This document shows positions 16,884 to 25,851 of a stretch of 64,000 nt of DNA, one piece after another. The stretch is from Nocardioides zhouii (GTDB lineage Bacteria; Actinomycetota; Actinomycetes; Propionibacteriales; Nocardioidaceae). Each line of letters starts with the position of its first letter. The stretch's first letter is position 1. A model generated the notes under the pieces. That model did not search any database, was not told the DNA's origin, and saw only the letters and a program-made list of their open reading frames with translations. The translations under genes were made by a program, and so were the position numbers. Location: the NCBI RefSeq assembly GCF_004137345.1, contig NZ_SDWV01000005.1, positions 62,001 to 126,000 of the forward strand, written 5' to 3'.

Positions 16884-18062
16884 TCAGCGGGAAATCCGCT
16901 GGGCGGCCCTCTTGGTCATCACGACGGCCCCCGGCGGCGCCGTCCGGTCGGGGCGCAGTCGGAACCCGGCCTTCTTGTACATCCGCTGGTTGTCGGCCGA
17001 CCCCGCGCCGGTGAAGAGGACGTACGTCGTCACGTCGGCCGGCGCGAGCTCCTCGACCAGCTCCAGGAGAGCCCGGCCGAGGCCGCGCCCCTGCAGGTCC
17101 GGGGCGACCATGACGCGACCGATGTCCCACTCGCCGTGCGAGTCGACCCGGCCGCGTACGGCACCGACGAGCCGGCCCGACGACGGCTGGCGGACGACCC
17201 GTACGGTCCAGTCCCCCAGCCCGCGGCGTACGTCGTCGAGCGACTCGCGCAGGGCCGGGATCGCCACGCCCGGGTTGGCCTCCATCTCCTGCAGCCAGCA
17301 GGCGCGCTGGAGGGTGTAGAGCTCGCCGGCGTCGGCGGGGACGGCGGGGCGTACGTCGAGGTCGGCGAGGCCCGAGATGACGCCGGTCGCCGCCAGCAGG
17401 TCGGGCCGCCGCTCGGCCGTACGGCGCTGGGCCTCGGCGCGGCGCCAGGCGGCGATCCGGCCGTGGTCGCCGGAGAGGAGCACGTCGGGGACGTCGCGGC
17501 CCTCCCAGGAGGCGGGCTTGGTGTAGACGGGGTACTCCAGCAGCCCGTCGACGTGCGACTCCTCGGCGAGCGACTCCGCGTTGCCCATGAACCCCGGCAG
17601 CAGGCGTACGACGGCCTCGGTGATCGCCAGCGCGGCGACCTCGCCGCCGTTGAGGACGTAGTCGCCGAGCGAGATCTCTCGCACCGTGCCGAGCGTCGCG
17701 GCGTGCTCGACGACCCGCTGGTCGATGCCCTCGTAGCGCCCGCACGCGAAGACGAGGTGCTCGTGGCCGCTGAGCTCCTGGGCGAGGGCCTGGGTGAACG
17801 GCTCGCCGCTCGGGGTGGTGAAGACGATCGTCGCGCCGCGGGCGACCTCGTCGAGCGCCCGGCCCCACGGCTCGGGCTTCATCACCATGCCGGCGCCGCC
17901 GCCGTACGGGGTGTCGTCGACGGTGTGGTGGCGGTCGGTGGTCCAGCCGCGCAGGTCGTGGACGGCGAGGTCGAGCAGGCCCTTGTCGCGCGCCTTGCCC
18001 GGCAGGCTGAGGGCGAGCGGGGCGAGGTAGTCGGGGAAGATCGTGACGACGTCGATCCTCAC
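16884..18062 (-). CDS. trmD: tRNA (guanine37-N1)-methyltransferase TrmD fused to a GNAT acetyltransferase domain
   Basis: Residues 1-232 are a complete Trm[25 protein letters not shown], the knot region [20 protein letters not shown] (131-150) and [14 protein letters not shown]. TrmD makes m1G37 in tRNAs that read CNN/CGG-type codons and prevents frameshifting. Residues 235 to about 375 form a GNAT fold with the acetyl-CoA loop QGRGLGRA (324-331) and the end motif [10 protein letters not shown]. Typical TrmD has about 230-250 residues, so the second domain adds about 150. The start is GTG at 18062, overlapping the rimM stop by 4 bases. The fused GNAT may modify RNA, a protein or a small molecule; nothing shows which. 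Confidence 0.95.
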   Translation of the reverse strand: MRIDVVTIFPDYLAPLALSLPGKARDKGLLDLAVHDLRGWTTDRHHTVDDTPYGGGAGMVMKPEPWGRALDEVARGATIVFTTPSGEPFTQALAQELSGHEHLVFACGRYEGIDQRVVEHAATLGTVREISLGDYVLNGGEVAALAITEAVVRLLPGFMGNAESLAEESHVDGLLEYPVYTKPASWEGRDVPDVLLSGDHGRIAAWRRAEAQRRTAERRPDLLAATGVISGLADLDVRPAVPADAGELYTLQRACWLQEMEANPGVAIPALRESLDDVRRGLGDWTVRVVRQPSSGRLVGAVRGRVDSHGEWDIGRVMVAPDLQGRGLGRALLELVEELAPADVTTYVLFTGAGSADNQRMYKKAGFRLRPDRTAPPGAVVMTKRAAQRISR

Positions 18063-18625
18063 GCCGGATCCTCTGCCACGTCCTCGGGGAAGGGCGTGAC
18101 CAGGCCCGGGCGGTCGGCGACCACGATCCGTCCCGCGGCCAGGTCGACCTCCGGCACGAGCGCGGCGACGAAGGGCACCAGCGTGTCGCGGCCGTCGGGC
18201 GTGCGGACGGTCAGCAGGTCCTGCGCCGAGCCGTGCACCACCGCCTTCACCTCACCCAGCGGCGCGCCGTCGAGGTCGACCACGGCCAGCCCGATGAGCT
18301 GGTGGTCGTAGAACTCCTCAGGGTCCTCGGGCACCTCGTCGCGACCGAGGGTCGCGTACAGGACCGTGCCGCGCACGGCCTCGGCGGCGTTGCGGTCCTC
18401 GATCTCCTCGAAGTGGACCAGCAGCGTGCTCTGGTGCCAGCGGGCCTGGGCGACGGTGAGCGCCGACGGGCGCCGGTCGGCCCCCGCGGGCGCCTCGGCC
18501 CGCAGCGTCGTTCCGACAGCGAAGCGACGCTCCGGCTCGTCGGTGCGTACGTCGAGGGTGACCTCGCCACGGATGCCGTGGGGCTTGCCGACCCGGCCGA
18601 CCACGACCTCGATGTCCTCGCTCAC
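18059..18625 (-). CDS. rimM: ribosome maturation factor RimM
   Basis: RimM assists 30S head assembly with S19 and S13. The 188-residue product starts with the RimM fold ([24 protein letters not shown]) and continues into the C-terminal PRC-barrel domain ([24 protein letters not shown] and [19 protein letters not shown]). Length is normal. It overlaps trmD by 4 bases and is 81 bp downstream of the KH-domain gene. The order rpsP-khpA-rimM-trmD is strongly conserved in Gram-positive bacteria. Confidence 0.96.
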   Translation of the reverse strand: MSEDIEVVVGRVGKPHGIRGEVTLDVRTDEPERRFAVGTTLRAEAPAGADRRPSALTVAQARWHQSTLLVHFEEIEDRNAAEAVRGTVLYATLGRDEVPEDPEEFYDHQLIGLAVVDLDGAPLGEVKAVVHGSAQDLLTVRTPDGRDTLVPFVAALVPEVDLAAGRIVVADRPGLVTPFPEDVAEDPA

Positions 18626-18653
18626 GCGGCCAGCGTAGAGGCTGGAAATGCGC

Positions 18654-18686
18654 GACGGGCGCCACCCCGGTGGGGTGACGCCCGTC
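18654..18686. terminator. hairpin between khpA and rimM
   Basis: Stem GACGGGCG/CGCCCGTC extended by CACCCC/GGGGTG after one C-A mismatch, with a GGT loop. It lies in the 81-bp gap of the rpsP-khpA-rimM-trmD operon and may attenuate read-through into rimM. Confidence 0.55.
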
Positions 18687-18706
18687 GATGCAGGCTGTGC
18701 GCTGGT

Positions 18707-18958
18707 TCAGCGGCGCCGGTCGGTGTCCACGAAGTCCACCCGCGCCCCGCCGCGGCCCGCGAGGGCCGAGACGACGGTGCGGAAGGCGGTCGCGGTGCGG
18801 CCGTTGCGGCCGATCACCTTGCCGAGGTCGTCGGGGTGCACCCGGACCTCGAGGATCGAGCCACGGCGCAGCTGCTTGTCGCGGACCACGACGTCGTCGG
18901 GGTGGTCGACGACGCCGCGCACCAGGTGCTCGAGAGCCTCGGCCAGCACGTCGCTCAC
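18707..18958 (-). CDS. khpA: KH-domain RNA-binding protein KhpA
   Basis: The 83-residue protein is a single type-II KH domain with the GxxG loop in [14 protein letters not shown]. It belongs to the UPF0109/KhpA family, which in Firmicutes pairs with KhpB to bind RNA and control cell growth. It overlaps rpsP by 4 bases, the standard arrangement, and a 23-residue helix with [10 protein letters not shown] leads into the fold. Size and context are fully typical. Confidence 0.94.
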   Translation of the reverse strand: MSDVLAEALEHLVRGVVDHPDDVVVRDKQLRRGSILEVRVHPDDLGKVIGRNGRTATAFRTVVSALAGRGGARVDFVDTDRRR

Positions 18959-19506
18959 GCCTCGCTCTTGCCGGCGTCCTCGGCGGTCACCGTCTCGGTG
19001 GCCTCCGCGGCGTCGGCAGCGCCCTCAGGAGTCTCGGACGCGGGAACCGGGGCCGGGGCCTCGGTCGCGGCCGGCGCCTCGGCGGCGGGCTCCTCGGTCT
19101 TCTCGACCTTCTCGGTCTTCTCGGCCTTCTTCTTGGTGGTCGTCGCGGCACCCTTGGGCTCCGCGGCGGCCTCCTTGAGGGCCTCGTTGAAGATGTCGAG
19201 CTTGGAGCGCTTGGGCTCCTTCACCTTGAGCGTGCCCTCGGTGCCGGGGAGACCCTTGTGCTTCTGCCAGTCACCGGTGATCTTGAGGATCGCCTCGACG
19301 GCCTCGGACGGCTGTGCGCCGACGCCGAGCCAGTACTGCGCCCGGTCGGAGACGACGTCGATGAGCGACGGCTCCTCCTTGGGGTGGTACTTGCCGATCT
19401 CCTCGAGCACCTTGCCGTCGCGCTTCTTGCGCGAGTCGACGACGACGATGCGGTACTGCGGCACCCGGATCTTGCCCAGGCGCTTCAAACGAATCTTGAC
19501 GGCCAC
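18955..19506 (-). CDS. rpsP: 30S ribosomal protein S16 with an Ala/Glu-rich tail
   Basis: The first about 85 residues are a standard bS16 ([31 protein letters not shown]). The protein then continues to 183 residues, roughly double the usual size. The extra part begins with a helical segment ([16 protein letters not shown]), then a Lys/Glu block and a long Ala/Pro/Glu/Thr stretch likely to be disordered. Tails of this kind are known in actinobacterial S16, but their role is not defined. The stop overlaps the khpA start by 4 bases. A promoter should lie in the 190-bp gap upstream. Confidence 0.95.
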   Translation of the reverse strand: MAVKIRLKRLGKIRVPQYRIVVVDSRKKRDGKVLEEIGKYHPKEEPSLIDVVSDRAQYWLGVGAQPSEAVEAILKITGDWQKHKGLPGTEGTLKVKEPKRSKLDIFNEALKEAAAEPKGAATTTKKKAEKTEKVEKTEEPAAEAPAATEAPAPVPASETPEGAADAAEATETVTAEDAGKSEA

Positions 19507-19696
19507 GTTTGTGGTGTCTCCTCAGGAATTGTCGTGGTTGAGCGACCCTCGCCAGGTGGGGCACCGGGTCTGGTCACTCGATGGGCGCTGTGTCGCCCGG
19601 ATGAGAGGGTCCAGGCGCACAGGACACAAGGAGAGATTCTGCCAGACGCGGACGGCGGGTCACCAATCGCGTACGCCGCGACGTCGGATCGGCGGC

Positions 19697-20350
19697 TCAG
19701 GCGGCGTCGAAGCCGATGAACGCGCGCACCGCGGCGGCGCCCGTCACGTCGATCGGCACGTCGCCGCGGACGAGGTCCTCGGGGGCGAGGACCAGGCCCT
19801 GCTGGAGCGCCAGCCGGTCCTGGCGCTTGATCCGGTTGACCGCGGTCGGCCGGTAACCGACCTTGCGGGAGACGCCGAGCGAGGCGGGGTTGTCGAGGAA
19901 CGCCGCCGAGGTGATCTCCTCGAAGCCGAGGTGGTCGAAGAGCAGCTCGCAGAACGCCCTGCGCATCTCGGTGCCGAGGCCCCGGCCCTGGAACTCACGG
20001 CCCAGCCACGACCCGGTCTCCCCCGTCCGCGTCACCGGGAAGTTCTTGGCAGCGACGCCCTGGGCACCGATCACCCTGCCGTCGAGCAGCACCGCGAGGT
20101 CGAGGCAGAAGTCGTCGGGCGAGAAGGTCGAGCGCTTGCCCCAGTGGTAGGCCGCGGTGTTGCGGCCGAGCTCGCCGACGGGCGCGGTCGACCACGGGAA
20201 GTAGAAGGGCATCGTGCCGGGGTCGTGGATGCCCGCCTCGGCCACGTCGCACAGCTCCACGAGCAGGTCGTCGGTGAGGCCACGCAGCTCGAGCGGTCCC
20301 GCGACCACGTGCAGGCCGAACGGGGGGTAGCGGTCCACGGCGGTGCTCAT
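19697..20350 (-). CDS. GNAT-family N-acetyltransferase (RimJ/RimL-like)
   Basis: The 217-residue protein has the RimJ/RimL type GNAT fold. The acetyl-CoA loop is REFQGRGLGTEMRRA, and the late motif is FLDNPASLGVSRKVGYRP, which matches the Asn-x-x-Ser signature where a serine or alanine-capped substrate is placed. Substrates of the family include ribosomal protein N-termini and small amines; this one cannot be assigned. The ATG at 20350 follows GGATGGGCTC. It is divergent from the VanW gene with 80 bp between starts. Confidence 0.85.
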   Translation of the reverse strand: MSTAVDRYPPFGLHVVAGPLELRGLTDDLLVELCDVAEAGIHDPGTMPFYFPWSTAPVGELGRNTAAYHWGKRSTFSPDDFCLDLAVLLDGRVIGAQGVAAKNFPVTRTGETGSWLGREFQGRGLGTEMRRAFCELLFDHLGFEEITSAAFLDNPASLGVSRKVGYRPTAVNRIKRQDRLALQQGLVLAPEDLVRGDVPIDVTGAAAVRAFIGFDAA

Positions 20351-20430
20351 GAGCCCATCCCATCGCGCCGCGGGTCGCACCACAAATCGGTTTCGCGCAA
20401 CCAGAACGCCCCCGGCAACGTCTCCCAGTC

Positions 20431-21315
20431 ATGACGACCGTCCACGGGCTGGAGCCGCTCGAGCTGCCCGCCCGGCTCACCGCTCCCCCGCGGCTGACGC
20501 AGCGCCACCCGTGGCTGCTGCCCGCCGCGATGGCTGCGCACCGCGCGAGACGGCGTACGCAGTGGGTGCGGGACGCGTGGTCCGGCCGGGTCGCGTGGGC
20601 GAAGCGGCACGAGGACCGCGACCTCCCCGTCCGGCTCAAGCAGCACGGCTCGCTGCTGCTGCGCGAGCTCGACCCCGACCAGATGCACCTCCAGCACAAC
20701 AAGGTGACGAACCTCCGGCTCGCGGCCTCGCGGATGGACGGCCTGGTGATCGCTCCCGGCGAGACGTTCTCCTTCAACCGCGTCGTCGGCAACTGCACCC
20801 GGCGCAAGGGCTACGTCGACGGGATGAAGCTCTCCAACGGCGAGGCCGAGGCCGGCGTCGGTGGCGGCATCTGCCAGCTCGCCAACCTCGTCCACTGGAT
20901 GGTGCTCCACTCCCCGCTGACGGTCGTCGAGCGCTCGGAGCACTCGTTCGACCCGTTCCCCGACACGGGCCGCGTGCTGCCGTGGGGCGTGGGCTGCTCC
21001 ATCGTCTACAACTACGTCGACCTCGTGGTGCGCAACGACACCGACCACCCCTTCCAGCTCCGCACCTGGCTGGGCGAGCGTTACCTGCACGGCCAGATGC
21101 GCACCGACGTACGCCCCGAGCACTCGTGGCGGGTCGAGGCGCGGGGCGAGCAGTTCCTGCGGCGCGAGGGCCAGGTCTACCGGCGCAACCAGATCTGGCG
21201 GCGCGTCGTCGACCGCCGCACCGGCGACCAGGTGGGCGATGAGCTGGTGAAGAGCAACTGCGCCCTGGTGGTCTACGAGCCCGGCCCGGACGTCGAGGTC
21301 ATCGACCTCGACTGA
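20431..21315 (+). CDS. VanW-family protein
   Basis: The 294-residue product has the VanW core: KVTNLRLAASRMDGLVIAPGETFSFNRVVG, then GGGICQLANLVHWMVLHSPL. The family is named from vancomycin-resistance clusters, but most members, including this one, stand alone and have no known biochemical activity. No signal peptide or membrane segment is obvious, and the N-terminal about 70 residues are Arg-rich. The last 17 bases overlap the convergent amidohydrolase gene. Nothing around it suggests glycopeptide resistance genes; ddl in this window is more than 35 kb away. Confidence 0.9.
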   Translation: MTTVHGLEPLELPARLTAPPRLTQRHPWLLPAAMAAHRARRRTQWVRDAWSGRVAWAKRHEDRDLPVRLKQHGSLLLRELDPDQMHLQHNKVTNLRLAASRMDGLVIAPGETFSFNRVVGNCTRRKGYVDGMKLSNGEAEAGVGGGICQLANLVHWMVLHSPLTVVERSEHSFDPFPDTGRVLPWGVGCSIVYNYVDLVVRNDTDHPFQLRTWLGERYLHGQMRTDVRPEHSWRVEARGEQFLRREGQVYRRNQIWRRVVDRRTGDQVGDELVKSNCALVVYEPGPDVEVIDLD

Positions 21316-22393
21316 CGCCCCGCGCCACTCCGCGCAGCACGATCGCCGTCGGCGTACGGAGGACGGACAGGTCATCGACCGGGTTGCGGTCGTAGACGAC
21401 GAAGTCGGCCGAGGCGCCCTCGTCGAGGCCGTCGACGCCGAGCCACTCACGCGCCCGCCAGCTCGCGGCCCCGAGGGCGTCGTGGGCCGGCATGCCGATC
21501 CGCACCAAGGCCTCGATCTCGCCGGCGATGTTGCCGTGGCGGCTGATCCCGCCGCCGTCCGAGCCGGCGTAGATCGGCACGCCGGCGTCGTACGCCGCCA
21601 TGATCGTGGCCGGCATCCGGGCGTAGAGGTCGGTCATCGTCGAGGCGTAGTCCGGAAACTTCGCGCCGCCCGCGGCCGCGTGCTCGGGGAACTTGTCGAG
21701 CTGCATGACCGTGGGAACGAGGCGGGTGCCATGCGCGACCATCGCGTCGATGAGGTCCTCGGTGAGCCCGGTGCCGTGCTCGATGCAGTCGATGCCGGCC
21801 TCGATCAGCCCGGGCAGCACGCCGTGGCCGAAGCAGTGTGCGGTGACCTTGGCGCCGTTGGCGTGCGCGGCGGCGATCGCGTCGGCGAACGCCTCGACGG
21901 GGAAGGACGGCGCCAGGTCGCCCTCGTCGCGCGAGATCCAGTCGCCGACCAGCTTGATCCAGCCGTCGCCGTTGCGTGCCTCCTGGGCGGCGTACGTCGC
22001 CAGGTCGGCGGGCTCGACCTCGTGGGCGTAGCCGCGGATGTAGCGCTTGGTGGCCGCGATGTGGCGCCCGCAGCGGACCAGCCGCGGCAGGTCGTCGCGG
22101 TCGTGGATCCAGCGGGTGTCGGCGGCCGACCCGGCGTCGCGGATCAGCAGCGCGCCTCCGTCACGGTCGGCGATCGCCTGCTGCTCGGTGTCGGCGTCGT
22201 CGGTGGCGCCGAAGTCGTCGAGGCCCAGGTGGCAGTGGGCATCGACCAGTCCGGGGACGATCCAGCCCTCGGCGACGGTGTCGGCTCCGGCCTGGGGCTC
22301 GTAGGTGATGCGGCCGTCGACGACGTAGAGGTCGCGGGCCTCGCCGTCGGGCAGGATCGGGCCACGAAAGCGCTGCGCAGGCACGGAGGGCAT
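21299..22393 (-). CDS. amidohydrolase-family protein (imidazolonepropionase-like)
   Basis: The 364-residue metal-dependent hydrolase has the classical urease-superfamily start: a beta-sandwich N-terminus, then VPGLVDAHCHLGLDD with the HxH metal ligands His53 and His55. VTAHCFGHGVLPGLIEAGIDCIEHGTGL supplies the next two His ligands, and YAGSDGGGISRHGN holds the final Asp. Related proteins include imidazolonepropionases and Xaa-Pro/Xaa-Arg dipeptidases; the natural substrate is unknown. TAACGT lies 7 nt before the ATG, inside the end of the neighbouring NYN gene. The 3' end overlaps the VanW gene by 17 bp. Confidence 0.87.
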   Translation of the reverse strand: MPSVPAQRFRGPILPDGEARDLYVVDGRITYEPQAGADTVAEGWIVPGLVDAHCHLGLDDFGATDDADTEQQAIADRDGGALLIRDAGSAADTRWIHDRDDLPRLVRCGRHIAATKRYIRGYAHEVEPADLATYAAQEARNGDGWIKLVGDWISRDEGDLAPSFPVEAFADAIAAAHANGAKVTAHCFGHGVLPGLIEAGIDCIEHGTGLTEDLIDAMVAHGTRLVPTVMQLDKFPEHAAAGGAKFPDYASTMTDLYARMPATIMAAYDAGVPIYAGSDGGGISRHGNIAGEIEALVRIGMPAHDALGAASWRAREWLGVDGLDEGASADFVVYDRNPVDDLSVLRTPTAIVLRGVARGVSRGR

Positions 22394-22400
22394 GGCCGGG

Positions 22401-22406
22401 ACGTTA
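22401..22406 (-). promoter_or_regulatory. -10 box of a probable leaderless promoter (amidohydrolase)
   Basis: TAACGT on the minus strand, 7 nt before the ATG at 22393. It overlaps the stop codon of the NYN-domain gene. Confidence 0.5.
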
Positions 22407-22766
22407 CAGCCGGTCGAGCAACCACGACGGGCTCAGCACCCGCGCCGGTGAGACCTGGGCCGCGAGCATCCGGTCGGCCGTCACCACCGTCACCGCGCTT
22501 CCCGCCCCGACCGCCCGTGAGGCCTGCTCGCGGATCTCGGAGTCGCCGTCCTTCGACGCGTGCACCGTCGTGACGTGCCCGTCGCGCCCGGCGCGTACGC
22601 CGCCCTTGGCCTGGCCCTCCAGCACCAGCACGATCTCGTCGTACGACGTGTCGCCGACGAGCAGCCGCTCGTGGAGCCGGCGGGCCGCACCCGGGCGGTC
22701 CTTCCACCAGCCGTCGGGCACGGAGCCGACGACGTTGGCGCCGTCGACGACGAGGACCGTGCCCAC
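22404..22766 (-). CDS. small NYN/PIN-like domain protein
   Basis: The 120-residue protein starts TVLVVDGANVVGSVPDGWW, with the aspartate and DGxN signature of NYN-type (YacP-like) nuclease folds. It continues with IVLVLEGQ, SKDGDSEIREQASRA and VTVVTADRMLAAQ, which supply the further acidic residues expected in the metal site. It is shorter than YacP. An RNase or tRNA/rRNA-processing role is plausible by family but unproven. It starts GTG at 22766, 7 bp after the M29 aminopeptidase stop, so the two are probably one transcript. Confidence 0.75.
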   Translation of the reverse strand: MGTVLVVDGANVVGSVPDGWWKDRPGAARRLHERLLVGDTSYDEIVLVLEGQAKGGVRAGRDGHVTTVHASKDGDSEIREQASRAVGAGSAVTVVTADRMLAAQVSPARVLSPSWLLDRL

Positions 22767-22773
22767 CGGGCGG

Positions 22774-24003
22774 TCAGTCCTTCAGGACGAACTCGTCGCC
22801 GCGGGTCACCGCGACCACCGAGCCGTCGGCGTGGATGCCGTCGATCTGCACCTCGGGGCTGCCGATCACGATGTCGACGTGGGTGTCGGACTGGTTCAGT
22901 CCTTCGGCCACGCGCTGCTCAGCGCTGAGCTCGAGGGAGCCGTCCATGCCGCTGGTGTAGCCCATGCCCCACGCCACGTGGGAGCCGACGTTCTCGTCGT
23001 AGAGCATGTCCTTGTAGACCAGGCCCGTCTTCGCGACCGCCGAGTCGGAGTCCACGATGGCGACCTCACCGAGGTGCCGCGAGCGCGGGATCAGCTCGAA
23101 CTGCGCCTGTACGGCCTCCTCGCCGCGCGATGCCGTGGCGCCGGTGATGGTGCCGTCCTTGATCTCGAGCGCCAGGTCCTCGACGAGGGTGCCCATCGTG
23201 GAGAGGAAGAACGGTGCGGACGTCCGTACGAAGCCGTCGGCGCGGCGCCAGTCCGGCGAGACGAAGACCTCCTCGGTCGGCATGTTGGGGACGAACTCGA
23301 TGCCGTCGTCATTGGTGACGGAGCCGCCGATCCAGCGCGAGCGGGGCGAGAGCCCGAGGGTCAGGTCGGTGCCGGGGCCGCGGTAGCGCACGCGGTCGAA
23401 GGCGTGCCCGTTCAGGATCGCCGCCCGCGCCTTGAGCTTGTCGACGTGGGCGCGCCACGCGGCGACCGGGTCGGCCTGGTCGAGCCGCATCGAGACGGCG
23501 ACGGCGTCCCAGAGCCGGGTGACGTCCGCGACCCCGATGCTCTCGGCCCAGCCCTTCGTCGGCGCGCCGACGACCGTCCACGCGAGCTTGTTGGTGGTGA
23601 TGAGGCCCATGACCTGCTGGATGAGGTCGATCGGCGCCGACCTGGCCAGGCGCGTCGGGTCGAGTCCCTCCATGAGCGTCGGGAACGGGTTGCCGGAGAG
23701 GCTGACGAGCGCCGGCCTGCTCTCGTCCCAGGCGCGCACCTGGGCCAGCGTGTGCTCCGGGGTCTTCCCGAGCAGGTCGTCGGGCGCGTGCTCGACCGCG
23801 GCCCGCTGCAGGAACGGGTCGTCGTAGGTGATGCTCACCCGCGACGCCCCGACCCGGTAGGCCTCCGCTGCGACGGCGCGCGCCGCGTCCGCCTGCTCCG
23901 GCAGGGCGTTGATGACGACTTCCTGGCCGGGCTGGACGTTGACGCCCACGCGCACGACGAGGGCGGCGTACTTCTCGAGCAGCAGGTCGTAGGGCTCGGT
24001 CAT
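22774..24003 (-). CDS. M29-family leucyl aminopeptidase (AmpS-like)
   Basis: The 409-residue product matches metallo-aminopeptidases of family M29 (AmpS/AmpT/PepS), dimeric cytosolic enzymes that trim N-terminal residues. N-terminus: YAALVVRVGVNVQPGQEVVI. The metal-site region includes FVPNMPTEEVFVSPDWRRADG with the conserved Glu pair. GEVAIVDSDSAV and NVGSHVAWGMGY add the later Glu/His positions, and the C-terminus has DTHVDIVIGSPEVQIDG, which contains the final His-x-Asp ligands. ATG at 24003 (MTEPYD) is chosen over the start three codons upstream. It is followed after 7 bp by the NYN gene. Confidence 0.9.
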   Translation of the reverse strand: MTEPYDLLLEKYAALVVRVGVNVQPGQEVVINALPEQADAARAVAAEAYRVGASRVSITYDDPFLQRAAVEHAPDDLLGKTPEHTLAQVRAWDESRPALVSLSGNPFPTLMEGLDPTRLARSAPIDLIQQVMGLITTNKLAWTVVGAPTKGWAESIGVADVTRLWDAVAVSMRLDQADPVAAWRAHVDKLKARAAILNGHAFDRVRYRGPGTDLTLGLSPRSRWIGGSVTNDDGIEFVPNMPTEEVFVSPDWRRADGFVRTSAPFFLSTMGTLVEDLALEIKDGTITGATASRGEEAVQAQFELIPRSRHLGEVAIVDSDSAVAKTGLVYKDMLYDENVGSHVAWGMGYTSGMDGSLELSAEQRVAEGLNQSDTHVDIVIGSPEVQIDGIHADGSVVAVTRGDEFVLKD

Positions 24004-24052
24004 GCCGGGCACTCAACCAGCAGGGCGTCCTTGACAGCCAGACCGCCGCGCA

Positions 24053-25639
24053 TCATTTCAGAAACTGCGAGAAGTCCTTGGGGAGGTTGAGCTGCTCGGC
24101 GGCCTTCTCGTAGTCGACCTCGGCGCCGTCGGGGTTTCCGAACGGGTTGCCGGCCTTCTCGGCCGCCGCGGCCTGCTCGGCCGCCGCCTTCTGCTGGGCG
24201 GCCTTGGCGGGGTTGCCGGAGCCACGCTTGGACTTGCCCTTCTTCGCCTGCTGCTTGGCCCCGGCACGCTTGCCGCCGGCGCCCGGCAGGCCGGGCATCC
24301 CCGGCATCCCGGGTACGCCGCCGCCGCGCGCCATCTGCTCCATCATCTTGCGCGCCTCGAAGAAGCGGTCGACGAGCTGGTTGACGTCGGAGACCTGGCG
24401 ACCGGAGCCCTTCGCGATGCGGGCGCGGCGCGAGCCGTCGATGATCTTCGGGTTGTCGCGCTCGGCGGGCGTCATCGACTGGATGATCGCCTGGATGCGG
24501 TCGATCTCGCGCTCGTCGAAGTTCTCGAGTTGGTCGCGGAACTGACCCATGCCGGGCAGCATCCCCATGATTTTGGTCATCGAGCCGAGCTTGCGGATCT
24601 GCATCATCTGCTGGAGGAAGTCCTCCAGGGTGAAGCCGCCCTTGGTGGCGAGCTTCTCCGCGGCCTTCAGCGACTGCTCGGAGTCGAAGGCCTTCTCGGC
24701 CTGCTCGATCAGGGTGAGCATGTCGCCCATGTCGAGGATGCGCGAGGCCATCCGGTCGGGGTGGAAGAGGTCGAAGTCGGTCATCTTCTCGCCGCTGGAG
24801 GCGAACATGACCGGCTTGCCGGTGAGCGAGCGGATCGAGAGGGCGGCACCACCGCGGGCGTCACCGTCGAGCTTGGTGAGCACCACGCCGTCGTAGCCGA
24901 CGCCGTCGAGGAAGGCCCGCGCGGTCGTGACCGCGTCCTGGCCGATCATCGCGTCGACGACGAAGAGCACCTCGTCGGGCTGCACGGCGTCGCGGATGTC
25001 GGCGGCCTGCTGCATCAGGGTCTCGTCGACGCCGAGGCGACCGGCCGTGTCGATGATGACGACGTCGTGGAGCTTGCGCCTGGCCTCCTCGATCGATCTC
25101 CGCGCCACATCGACCGGGTCGCCACCGTGCTCGATTCCTTGGGCGTTGCCGGGTTCGGGGGCGAAGACGGGCACGCCGACGCGCTCACCGTTGACCTGCA
25201 GCTGCTGCACCGCGTTGGGCCGCTGGAGGTCGGCCGCGACGAGCATCGGGGTCTTGTCCTGCTCCTTGAGCCAGAGCGCGAGCTTGGCGGCCAGGGTCGT
25301 CTTGCCGGCACCCTGGAGGCCGGCAAGCATGATGACGGTCGGCCCCGACTTGGCGTACCGCAGCCGCCTGGTCTCGCCACCCAGGATCGTCACGAGCTCC
25401 TCGTGGACGATCTTGATGATCTGCTGCGCGGGGTTCAGCGCGCCGCTGACCTCCTCGGAGCGGGCCCGCTCCTTGACCGCTCCCACGAACTCCTTGACGA
25501 CGGGCAGCGCGACATCGGCCTCGAGCAGCGCGATCCGGATCTCACGCGCGGTGGCGTCGATGTCGGCCTCGGAGAGCCGGCCCTTGCCCCTCAGGTTCTT
25601 GAAGGTGTCGGCAAGGCGGTCGGAGAGTGTGGCGAACAC
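24053..25639 (-). CDS. ffh: signal recognition particle protein Ffh
   Basis: Ffh binds signal peptides of nascent membrane proteins with SRP RNA and docks at FtsY. The 528-residue product has the N domain (FATLSDRLADTFKNLRGKGRLSEADI), the G domain (GLQGAGKTTLAAKLA, DTAGRLGVDE, TKLDGDARGG) and a Met-rich M domain (MMQIRKLGSMTKIMGMLPGMGQF). The C-terminal extension is Lys/Gly/Pro- and Ala-rich, with repeated MPG steps (GVPGMPGMPGLPG). The start is GTG at 25639: an ORF runs on upstream to 26269, but that part overlaps glnD antisense and has no coding logic. The SRP RNA gene is not in this window. Confidence 0.96.
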   Translation of the reverse strand: MFATLSDRLADTFKNLRGKGRLSEADIDATAREIRIALLEADVALPVVKEFVGAVKERARSEEVSGALNPAQQIIKIVHEELVTILGGETRRLRYAKSGPTVIMLAGLQGAGKTTLAAKLALWLKEQDKTPMLVAADLQRPNAVQQLQVNGERVGVPVFAPEPGNAQGIEHGGDPVDVARRSIEEARRKLHDVVIIDTAGRLGVDETLMQQAADIRDAVQPDEVLFVVDAMIGQDAVTTARAFLDGVGYDGVVLTKLDGDARGGAALSIRSLTGKPVMFASSGEKMTDFDLFHPDRMASRILDMGDMLTLIEQAEKAFDSEQSLKAAEKLATKGGFTLEDFLQQMMQIRKLGSMTKIMGMLPGMGQFRDQLENFDEREIDRIQAIIQSMTPAERDNPKIIDGSRRARIAKGSGRQVSDVNQLVDRFFEARKMMEQMARGGGVPGMPGMPGLPGAGGKRAGAKQQAKKGKSKRGSGNPAKAAQQKAAAEQAAAAEKAGNPFGNPDGAEVDYEKAAEQLNLPKDFSQFLK

Positions 25640-25773
25640 GGTGTGGGTCAGTCCCTCGCATCGATGGCTGAAGTCAGGGGTGAAGCGACGGCCAGCGTAT
25701 CCGGCCGGGGCACGGTTTGAGCGATTCGGTGCACGGCTCCGGCGACCGGACCAGGTGCTCGATCTGGACGCTG

Positions 25774-25815
25774 GACGCACGCCATGGCGTGCGTCGAGCG
25801 GACATGGGTCCGCTC
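25774..25815. terminator. perfect 22-bp palindrome followed by a second hairpin (glnD end)
   Basis: 25774-25795 is a perfect 22-bp palindrome centred on GCCATGGC. Directly after it, 25796-25815 forms GAGCGGAC-ATGG-GTCCGCTC. Both lie downstream of glnD and upstream of ffh, in a 212-bp gap. They most likely end the amt-glnB-glnD transcript, though a protein-binding role for the palindrome is possible. Confidence 0.6.
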
Positions 25816-25851
25816 GAGTCGCCGCGTGGACGGGGCGTCGGCCGTGAGCCC

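Noticed and set aside
20431..21315. Vancomycin-resistance cluster
   Set aside because: VanW-family proteins are common without resistance genes; no vanH, vanX or vanS/R lies near.
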